Below are positions 1-17,330 of a stretch of 64,000 nt of DNA, piece after piece. Both the position numbers and the translations under genes were made by a program. The notes under the pieces were generated by a model. That model saw only the letters and a program-made list of their open reading frames with translations. It was not told the DNA's origin and searched no databases. Source of the stretch: Acanthaster planci (Eukaryota; Echinodermata; Asteroidea; Valvatida; Acanthasteridae); the NCBI RefSeq assembly GCF_001949145.1, contig NW_019091373.1, forward strand, positions 2,639,572-2,703,571, given 5' to 3'. Numbering within the stretch: the stretch's first letter is position 1; the number at the start of each line of letters is the position of its first letter.

Positions 1-544
1 GGCTAGGGGTTGGAAGAAGAAGAGAGACAGCTTTCAAAAGTGAATTATTTTAAAACTGAATAGAATACATGTACTTGTATAGTACATGCACATGAAATGC
101 TCTGTTTCGGAGTCCAGAAAATAGTTGATGATTTTGCAGACTTTGAATGTTGGCAATCAAAAGTAAATTTGGCACGTTGACCTGGTTGTTTTGCTGTTCA
201 GTGCATAGGAGTTTAGCACAGTGTACGAAAAAAAAAACAACTTTGTCAGAAAATTGGATGAACCATTAGTTACCAGATGAAATGGTGACTGCATTACTGA
301 ATGGGAGTCATTGGTTTGAGCACCGGTACGTCTCACGAAACGTTTCTCACTTGGTGAAATTTCATAGAAAGAGCTCAAAACAGCTTGGAGAAGGGCATAC
401 TGCTTATTATCACTCAAGACTCGCATTTCAACAGGAGTGACTGGCTTGACTCTCAGTAGTGCCATTACTCTGATATAGTAATTGCTGCATGGAACACATA
501 CATGTGTTGCTCACAGATGTGACCCTTTCTCTTTCTCGTCGCAG
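1..544. other. AKT intron (left edge of window)
   Basis: This is the non-coding intron upstream of the first AKT exon in the window. It ends in a pyrimidine-rich tract and a CAG acceptor at 542-544. A minus-strand open frame of about 102 codons (157-465) lies inside it. I do not recognise its product and cannot show that it is real. The AKT PH domain and the N-lobe exons, including the catalytic lysine, must lie further left. Confidence 0.6.
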
Positions 545-8286
<7,742 letters not shown>

Positions 8287-11200
8287 GGCTCTGCAGCGGT
8301 AGGTTTGCTACAAAAAAGGGCAACAAGCATCCCTGTGTGGGAAAAAACTCCAAGGATGTCTCCAGTAGAGAGGATTTCAGCGGTCCTAGAACACATGTTA
8401 TAAAAGAAGAAAAGGTTTTGGGCAACAAGCTGCAATATTTAATCCATTGTATAGGGCCATCATAAAAGCTGAACCAGAAATATGTATTGTAAGTGTTGGT
8501 TTTCTTTCTTGTGATGGCCAGCTATCGACTGGCATGTTTTCCTTTTTTTTTCTGGTTTGTTTCTTGTTTTGACTGTGGATGCCTTTTGCCATGTTTTACC
8601 GAATGTTCCACACCCCCCAAACAAAACTTCCATTGGCTGTGAAAGCTTTCAGCTTTCATGATGAAACACACGGTGGAAAGTAAAACAGTTGATCAGTATT
8701 GCAATCAATTTGGGGGCATACCATAATGACATTTAGGTCAGAAACCAGCAGGGGGGGAGGGGATTCCACGAAATTGGCAGAATTAGAGCTTGTGAGATTG
8801 ACTCTAGAAATGTTCATGGGTGGGCATTGGGGATTTTTTGTCGTCAGTGCTCATGTAGCAGAATATCTTCTTTCTCTTCAATTTGATGGTGATCATCAAA
8901 TGATTGGGAAAAAAATACTGATTAGGATTGAGGGGAACTGTACAAGTTGTAACTTATTTTCCCCAATTTCTCAATACGTTGTATCTGTATTATTCACTGC
9001 TGTAAATGTCTTTTGCTGTAGCCCGAGGGGGTCATTTGTGTTAGGAGAATGTTTGATATACATGTAGCGACCGTTCAGCATAGCAAGATTCTACTTTATA
9101 TCCGCACACCTCTTTGATCTGCTGTTGATTTTCTGAAATATGTTTGCAACTTCTGCGTATTATCAATTCAGTAAGTGCAGCACCAGTGTGGTCAGACGCA
9201 TGATGCGGTAATGTTATACATTCTTGTCCCTCAACATGTTAGCTGCCTTCAATAGCTGTGGTTACTTCTGGGTAGTCCGAAAATACAAAGAATCCATCTC
9301 TGATGTTGGCGCTGGTTTATTGACAATAATTTCTCGTCACTTTTGTCATGCCTGGAGCAAATAGGTACGTGTAGCTTTCATTTCTCCAAAGTTTTAAGAA
9401 CATAAAGTTTGGTCAAGTGGGCCTTCATGACTGCATTGCATTAAAACTAATAGGTAGGTCCAGATGTGCAGTAACCAGGGATACAATAGCTTTGTGATTC
9501 AGCGTCTTTCTATCGGCTCTTAGAAAATGAAATCTTTACAAACTGAGCTCTGTTCAGCTGTTCACTGCAAATACCCAGCTGGTCAGATTGAGCAGTGCAG
9601 CCACATTTGGTCGAAATTAGGCACCAGTCAAGTCAGCCGCAAAGTGCATGCCGGGTACTGGTTCCTGACCCATGCTGATAATTTAGGGGATTGGCTCATG
9701 CAGATAAGGGCCATACATATTCATGCAGGAGGAAATGGAATTTGCATAACTACCTCTTGGACTGCGATGCAATATTGGAAGGAAGGTGTGCACATTGGGA
9801 GCATCGATCTGGATTTTTTGTGTATATTTGCATTCCCGAGAATCTCATTGTTAGCGCAGAAACAAATTCCTTGCACATGTGTCAACATTAGGATACCAGA
9901 GTTGTCTTACTTTGTTTGGCTTTTTGTTTTGGCGAGGCAGCAGTACAAGTGTGAAGTTTGACAGTATCAAAGCAAAGTCCAGGATTAATTGTAGCACGCT
10001 CATGAGGGTCACAACATTGGTTGTAGTGCCTAAGAAGTCTGGCCCAAACTTGTTCAAAGAAATGTTACAAGCTTTTAACTGAAATCCCACACACATTGTT
10101 CAAGACTGACTGTTTGTGTATTGCTGTTATATGTCAGTCCTCTGGAGAAATTTTGGAAACCAAAACCCTCAAGATGTCAGGTGTCGTGTGGTCTCAAAAT
10201 AGCTGTAGCTTATAATTTTACTTTCTAAGATTTTGGATGCTGCGGCATTTTTCTTTTTTCAGTAGGACTTGTTGCCCTCGAATTCACTGAGGTGCTCTTT
10301 TTCCTGGCTGTGCCGTCTCTGCGACCAGATTTGGAAAGAAAAGGCTAATTGAAGAAGGCATTGAACAATCAGTAGTAAAAATTTCATGCATTGAAGATAT
10401 ACTTTCTTTACGGAGGATCACCACAGCCCTCTAACTTAATTCTTATGTTGGGTAATAACATTATCTAATCCAAACATTTCACAAATTGTTTTACTTTTTT
10501 TTACCCAGTCGGTGTTTAATATCTCAACCTTATTCTGGGAATTTTTTCTTCTTCTTTTTTTTGGCAAAGAAATATTTAAAGGAATGTACTTGTTATATTG
10601 TGTTGTATATTTTTATTTTGTCACTGAATCGCCCTATCTCTTTTGTATAGGCTTTTAAAAAAATCACTGATGTGTATAGTTAATGTAGTTTGTATGTGGT
10701 GGTTCATTTAGTTTGAGTTTGTTGAACTCGAATTGGCTCATGCACTGCAAGTCTGTAATCGTTCATTAGAGTTTTCAAACTAACATAAAAAATGTCACCA
10801 TGCTATCGGTTTAGCTGTCTTTATTTTATTAAAAACTATATTTGCTGAAGGTCAAATGTCACAAGCATGAGATAGAGCACACAGCTTTGTATATACTATG
10901 TTGGGTCGTACATATGTGTGCTAATGTACATGTGTATTATAACTTTGCCAGTAAAGACTGAGTTAACATGCAGTAATGTTTGGTAAAAGGAAGTAAAAAA
11001 CTTTTCATTTCACATTTTAGCCTGTAGAAATGGTATGAAATGTTAAAATGAAGTAGTAGATCTTATGGACTAATCTTTTGTGATCACCCAGACTTACGAT
11101 TTTTAAAGTTCACACAAGACTATTTTTTTTTTAGATGGGCAGCTGTTGTTCTTTAAATTGAAATGTTTTTATGCTGTCCAAAAAAACCCCAAACAACTAG

Positions 11201-13280
11201 GAGCTTACTTTTTTTTTACTCTTACATTTTGCATTTCCCACATTTACCATGAGTATCTGAAATTGCATGAGCTACAATTGAACTGTGGCCCTATGAAAAG
11301 GAGGTAGGTGTATTATTAATGGGTGTGTAACAAGCAACCAACCAAATAATGGTAGCACTGTCCCTCATTTGGCAATGCCTCAGCACAGATTTAAAGTAGG
11401 CTATCAGAACTCGCTCTGTACTGTTTCGTGATCCGAATATTTGCTTTAGGCCTCTGGCTTCAAATCTCATTGAGAATTGAGACACCCTCAACACTGCTCT
11501 CATTTTGCCTTGGGAACCTCAAACGATCTTGTATGAAGCCCATATTTGGCAGCATCTTGATTTCCGTAGATGCAGTTTAAAATAGGTCTGGGGTTTGAGA
11601 TGAAGCCGTAGTTTCAAAGTCAAGGCTTGGAAAATTGGCCCATGACTGGCTAAAATTTGATTGGCCGTGATTGTCATTCTTGTTGACAAGTTGTGAAGCT
11701 CTGATGAAAAAGTTGCAAAACCTACTAAGATGAGTCACAAGTTGCCAGAGCCCCTTTTTTCAATCAAAGGCCTTAAAAAGAATTTTGCGCTGAGTGAGTC
11801 AATAGGAACCCTCAACATTGTTCACCTACATCAATTTCTTTGCTCATGCCATAAAGCCAAACTGAGTGATATGTCAAAATAGTGAGCTCCATTTGCTCTC
11901 TCTCTGATGCAAACTATTAAAAACAAAATTACAGGGGACAAATGGCTGTCTGACTCATTTTATGGGATCTTGTCATGGAGATATCACGAAGAGCCTAGCT
12001 CTTTGCAGGAAAGTATATAACATGTACTGAGATTTCCCCCACCAAGGCAACTTTGTCACTATGGCTTAGGGGATTGAAGAAATCTTCTGAGGCAGGCTGG
12101 CGGAATACTGTTTTGAACAAGTGGAGGAAAACTCATTGAAGTTGGAAACGAAGACCCGGAGAAACATATAGTGCTGGATGAAATGCCAACTTTGACCCCA
12201 AAGGTATGAGAAGGTGCCATTGAGCCAATTTTCCTCCCTGCAACTGTGTTTTTTTGGGGGGGAGGGGTCTTTTTCTTGTTCCACCTGGCTTTTTTTAAAG
12301 ACAGTATTGGGCTAAGTGAAAGTAAACGTCTGTTTTGTTTTTGTTGGTTGCTTATTTAAGAATATATTGAAATCCTGGAAGTCTCTGTATTGTATTTTAT
12401 CGGATAAGTTGAACCACGAAGATTTGATGCATCTGTTTATTTCTGTTGATGGACTGAAACTTAGTCGAACAGGTGGGCAGCCTTACGGAACTGCTGTAGT
12501 CACTATTTTAAGTTGTAGAGTAATAATATAAAAGATAAACCATACAAAAGAGCCATTACAGTGAACTGTACAGATTGTTACAACTGATGTGGTGGTATTG
12601 TTAATGTGGACTAGTAAATGTTGACTTCATATGTATTAGAGAAAAGAGCGTGCATGTGATGGGACTTTACAAATTAAATATTCGAAGAAAACAAGTCTTG
12701 TGTATATCATTGTCGTGTACATGCATGCATGGGGCAGAAGAGTAAACATGCATTTGTGGATTGGCAAAAAAAAGGGTCAAGATTGCGAAGAAAGAGAAAT
12801 CGGTTGAAGTAGCAAATTTGTTAAAGTGTGGTTGTGGTTAGTGCTATGGAAAGGCCTAATTAAGAAAAGTGGATGACTGCAGTTAACATGGATGTGGATG
12901 TTTATTTTGCCTCTGCTCATTTTTATACATCAAGGTAAGTCGAACTGAAAGTGTTGGGTTTATATAAACTTGTTTGGAGTCTGTTATTGTACAGTAGCCT
13001 ACTCAAATTTTGTGCGTCTTGTTGAAAAAAACAACTGTAAAGTGTAAGTAAACTTACAGAAAGGAAAAAAAATGTGTTCCGTGTTGTTTAGTATGGGCCA
13101 GTTCAGTAGGCAAGTTGAGTCCATGGCAAGTCAACAAGTCTTCAGCCAAGTCACAAGCTTTTCAACTGAACTTGTCCCTGGATGGGGGTGGGGACCTGCT
13201 CCTGTATTCATGAAGGGGAAGCAGAGACAGGTCCTTAGCATCTTGCAATATAAGACCCAATGTCTCGTGCACACTACGGA
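8287..13280. other. AKT 3' UTR/flank, no gene seen
   Basis: About 5 kb of AT-rich sequence follows the AKT stop. It contains no open frame I recognise, no clear splice pattern and no strong repeat. The AKT 3' UTR must lie in its left part. ATTAAA-type hexamers occur (for example near 9441 and 10831), but none can be singled out as the polyadenylation signal by eye. Confidence 0.6.
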
Positions 13281-13400
13281 GTGGGTGGCTTAGTCGACTG
13301 GTTAAATTCGACAGTTCAATGTGATGCAGTGATGGCTACCTGAGATGACTAAATTTTGTTGCCTCAAGGTCTGGACTCCCAGTCAAATTTTTTTCCAGCT
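13281..13400 (+). repeat. Candidate tRNA-derived SINE head
   Basis: TGGCTTAGTCGACTGG near 13286-13301 fits a Pol III A box. GGTCTGGACTCC near 13368-13379 resembles a B box. The A-to-B spacing is larger than in most tRNAs, and no acceptor stem forms, so this is not a functional tRNA gene. It lies directly 3' of the AKT flank and next to the 3' end of a LINE fragment. Confidence 0.4.
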
Positions 13401-13552
13401 CCATCTTACGGGTGAACAATAGACCAGGGTGATATTCGACGACCATTGGTGCTGTGCTTCCCGTGTGCATTTGTTATTAGTTATGGATGTCCATCAAGAA
13501 CGATAATGACGTCATCCCCACTGAAGAAGGAAAAAACGAAAAGAGGAGAAAT

Positions 13553-14858
13553 TTAATGGTGATGACATGGGTGCCTGTGATGACTCCTGTGGTGGCCACA
13601 GGGCCCAATCTCGGAGGCGCAGTGCCTCCCGCAGGTGGGGCAAGGGATTCCGTCACCCAGAGGGGGGGATCTGGTACTGTGGCACGTGACAGTGGCGTCG
13701 CTCCTCTCAGCTTTGAAGTGATCCACTGCCTCATGACATGGAGACCGCCACACATCCCGGTCTGTGGTGAGCTGCTTCAGGTGAGAGGGTGGGCCCCACA
13801 CTACTTCAGGATCACCCTCTGATGGTCCTTGAACCGCTTCCTCTGACCTCCAACACTAATTGACCAGTGGAAAAGCTCACCGTAGAGAAATGTGCGAGGA
13901 AGTCAGTCCTCATCCGGTAGATGTGTCCAACCCAATGGAGCTGCCATTGAATAATGAGAGCCTCAACACTGATGAGAGCCTTGACACTGACACAGCTGGC
14001 TGTTTTGAGGATAGTAACCTGGTCCATCCAAGTAAGTCAGAGAATACGCTGGAGACAGCGGATGTGGAAAGCCTCAAGACTTCTAATATGTGCTCTGTAG
14101 ATTGTCCAGGCCTTGCAGCCATACATCAAGCTGGAGATGCATGTGGCCTTCTAGACCTGTAGACAGCTACCTTGGCGGAGATGGTGATACCCTGGTTGAA
14201 AAATACACAGTGTAACAGCCAGCTAAAGGTACTGGGGGCTCTCTGCATCCTATTTTGGACCTCTTCATTGACATTGCAGGACGAACCCAGGATGCTGCCA
14301 AGGAAGATGAAGCTGTGGACTTGGCTAAAGCACATAACAGAAGGCTGGCCTTCGTAGGACACACGCAGGTGAAGCACTTCCGTCTTCCTGGCATTGATGA
14401 CAAGCCCAGTGCTGGTGTAAGTATTGGCCATAGTGTCGAGGATCTTTTGGAGACCGGCTGCTGAGTGCAGATCAGGATACTGCAGATTAAGGATGGTCTT
14501 TGACCTAGTCTTAGTCTCTGCTTGCAGTTGTCGTAGGTTGAAAAGGCTGCCATCAAGGCGATACCGGAAGGTTATGCCATCATTCAGATGGAGCTGGTGT
14601 GGGGAAAGATGAGTCACCACTACCACCCGTTGAAGAGGACCGTTCGGAGGACACCTCCCTGCTTCACTCCAACTTTGACCTCAAAGGGCTCCGACTCCAG
14701 GCCCCCAACAACCATGCGGGTGAACATCCCTGTGTGGCTTGGGGGGCAGCCACATTTGGTGAGGAAGGTGGTCCATCACACTAGAGTCGCTGAGGTTGAC
14801 ACGGTTTAGGAGCTCACTGAAGTGCTTTGCCCAACAGGTGAGAATACCTTTGCGGTCC
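13553..14858 (-). pseudogene. Degenerate non-LTR retrotransposon (LINE) reverse transcriptase, 3' portion
   Basis: Read on the minus strand, frameshifted pieces follow LINE order. First comes a linker like DRKGILTCWAKHFSELLNR (about 14680-14858). Next is an RT block with GVKQGGV (about 14650-14680), then the palm/thumb region QKILDTMANTYTSTGLVINARKTEVLH and FLGSILGSSCNVNEEVQNRM (about 14130-14500). Then comes a QLHWVGHIYRM segment (about 13880-13940). Last is a C-terminal Cys/His finger, CPTCGRHCASEIG...HHRSHH (about 13560-13640), ending at a stop near 13553. The catalytic Y-A-D-D is lost: the sequence jumps from LQY to PDLHSAAG. In-frame stops and frameshifts show it is dead. The element continues beyond the inserted MITE at 15426-15545. 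Its clade is not assigned. Confidence 0.85.
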
Positions 14859-15425
14859 TTAACCACTTGCTGCCAGGTGCTTTTTAAAGTGCAGTGCACA
14901 CATACGGGAGATTTTCAAGATTTTCAGTTTTCAAAATTTCTTCAAAATTCATCATTTCATTTAATGGACATTTACACCCACACAAATGACTGCATGGTGC
15001 TACTCTAAGCTGACAGGCAACCTTTATTGACTCCTGAGTATTTCAGCCAGGCCTACTGCCTTGTAAAGAGAGCCCAGAATTGTGAGGTGTTGTTTAGTCT
15101 CCTTTGTCCCCAGTGAATGTGAGTGGTGTCTTTTCAAACGCGGCTGGATTAGCATGCAGCGGTGCTGTGTCGCTCATCAATGGGGCCCTGGAGCACTTTT
15201 GTCCGCGGTGCTAATCCGCGGGCGTGCTATGCCCAAAACAGTGGTATACTTTTTAAAAACAGTGAAAGATAACCTTCGAAAAATGCAAGCCGAAAAATGA
15301 TGGCAATTCCCAGCAGCAGGTCTTTTGTTTCGAGTACTGTCTTTTGTTACATGGACCAACTCTTTTGTCCCATTTCGGGCACCCCGGCTCTGTGTATAAA
15401 CCCATGGTGCTCAAAACGGGGTTAA
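14859..15425 (+). mobile_element. TTAA-flanked (piggyBac-like) MITE, copy 1, inserted in the LINE
   Basis: 567 bp, beginning TTAACCACTTGCTGCC and ending in a decayed GGGGTTAA. Its internal sequence aligns along its length with copies at 17464-18028 and 45620-46218, for example TATTTCAGCCAGGCCT, GAGAGCCCAGA and GGCAATTCCCAGCAGC. The LINE reading frame is interrupted exactly at the TTAA on both sides, so this is an insertion into the LINE. The TTAA target suggests piggyBac. No transposase is present. Confidence 0.75.
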
Positions 15426-15545
15426 TATGGGTGGAGTTATTGGCAGACCTCAGGGAATTGTAGTCCCTCTGATCAGTCCATAGATGGTCTTAACCGCATC
15501 ATAAAAACCATGAAGGTCATGGAAGGAACCTTTTGTAGCAAGTCA
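15426..15545 (-). pseudogene. LINE fragment upstream of the inserted MITE
   Basis: On the minus strand it encodes HDLHGFYDAVKTIYG followed by RGTTIP, a stop, and further LINE-like residues. This is the segment that precedes the KDRKGIL..WAKHF linker in this LINE family. The two pieces are therefore one element split by the MITE at 14859-15425. The upstream limit is unclear; similarity fades near 15545-15600. Confidence 0.65.
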
Positions 15546-17182
15546 GTGATGAGTTTGCACTGCACTGTAACTGCAAATCTGTTATATATAGTACATTTTA
15601 TGTTTACTAGTTAAGAATTAAGCACATAATAAAAAGCAGTAGGGAACATACAGCGCTGATGAGCCAATGCTAAATCCATTATATGAAGAACGTTAAGTTG
15701 AAATTTATCTGATTACCATATGATGAAGTCTCCCAAAATTCCAATTTTGATGATCTGGCCAAATTTAGTCAAGGACATTTTGTTTCAATTCCAAACAAAC
15801 GTGAAAAAATCTACCTGCCCCAAAAGTTGGGTGGCGGAGAGTAGATGACGACAGAAACAATGGCCAAAATCAGTTTGTAAATTTATCACAAATTTCAAGC
15901 AACAATACAATACTAATTTTCACACAAGCGTGAGTGGAGGCCGAAAGCCAAGTGGTATACAGGACACAGATCCATGCTCTACATTATTCTGTGTTCCGCA
16001 AGTGTGATAACAAATTCATCTTTAAGCAAACTTGATGCGCAGTAGAGATGTTATAAGGGCCTATGCGTGTGAGTGTGCCACCTTTGAATTTACGGTAAAT
16101 TTTGCCGTTGTGTGTTTTGCTTTTAGCGTAAAAATAGCGCAGAACAGCGCATTATGCAGAGTTTGACCTGGACCATGCAACACAGTTATATACATTATTA
16201 GAACTGAAAACTCAAGTTTGACTGAAGATAAATACACCTGGAATATGCATTAGTAGTATGCAGTGAAACCTGTTGTCGGATATACAACTCAACATTCTGA
16301 CACAGTACATGCTTTGATGCAAGGGAAGGATGCTACTCAATCACAGATACCTGCCACCATTAAAGTTTCTTACACCACACTATATTTTAGTGTCTTGGAT
16401 CACGTGAAAACTCAATACATGTTGAACTGCATGGAAGACGTGTTAGCCGGAAATAAAAATTGTCACACTGACAGCTACATTGTACATACATGTAAACAAA
16501 AATAACACAGAGTTCTACGTGGATTGATTTTAATACATGTACATGTATGCAGTGACAACTGCTACAGCTGCCTCTTAAAAACCATGACATCATGTGAATA
16601 TGAACTAATAGAAAGCTTCATTTAACATTTTTTGATAGCAACTTTTTTTTTTACTGATGGAAGTTTCATTTCTTAATCTGTTTCAGATGTTATAGTGCTG
16701 CCTTTCTTACAAACTTGATGTGAACTGAACAACCTGCTGCTCTTGCCAGTTGAATCCAAGCATCACGTATGCTCCAAATTAGGGAGGGGGGGTTACAGAG
16801 GGTGTAACACAGGCAGTGAAGGAGCACCAGGATCCAGAGCTGTTGAACTTGGGTCATTGATGCTTTCTATCCTGTAAAAAGAAATTTACATGCACAAGTA
16901 AAATGAATGATCACAAAGTGCAGTGCCTCAAAATACAAGAATACAAATGCAAATCCCCTGAGACTTCAAAAAACAGTTAAATGTGGGATTTGGATGCCTT
17001 ATATGAATAACCTATTTACTCACTGAACGATGATTTCATGAGAAACATTATTTGGGGCTAGGTCAGGAAAATAAACAGGCGACATGCCATGAACTTTGAG
17101 GAGTTTTTAGAATTTGATACATGGTACACTCGTTAGTCAGTTCTCCAATCGCAATGTTATGCAGGCCTTTTAGCAGAATATT
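15546..17182. other. Intergenic / 3' flank of the UPF0696-like gene
   Basis: AT-rich DNA with no recognisable gene. Its right part should hold the 3' UTR of the minus-strand UPF0696-like gene, whose stop codon is at 17183-17185. A short ACATGTACATGTA cluster lies near 16532-16548. Confidence 0.55.
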
Positions 17183-17330
17183 TTACCGCTTGGGGAGTTT
17201 GCTCGTGGGCTCATCTTCCTGTGACTGGCTCGCTGATGGTGATTGGTGCTTTCGTTTGCCTGGAGAAGAGCTTGAATTCTCTTTGAAGAAATCAGTCATT
17301 TTCCTCTGCGATTTGTCCTCCATCGCATCA
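17183..17330 (-). CDS. C11orf68: UPF0696-like gene, last exon (PIP-box tail)
   Basis: Acceptor CCATTTACAG| precedes 1 nt (completing an arginine) plus 48 codons, with TAA at 17183-17185. It encodes DAMEDKSQRKMTDFFKENSS and then a Ser/Gln-rich stretch with KRKH, ending SKLPKR. The PIP motif occupies 17285-17308. The phase matches the donor at 19020 exactly. Confidence 0.85.

Noticed and set aside
8699-9067. 122-codon plus-strand frame after the AKT stop
   Set aside because: Not recognised, starts after the AKT terminal exon, and shows no splice or domain evidence; most likely AKT 3' flank.
13487-14809. Plus-strand open frames of 60-111 codons
   Set aside because: They are shadows of the minus-strand LINE pseudogene.
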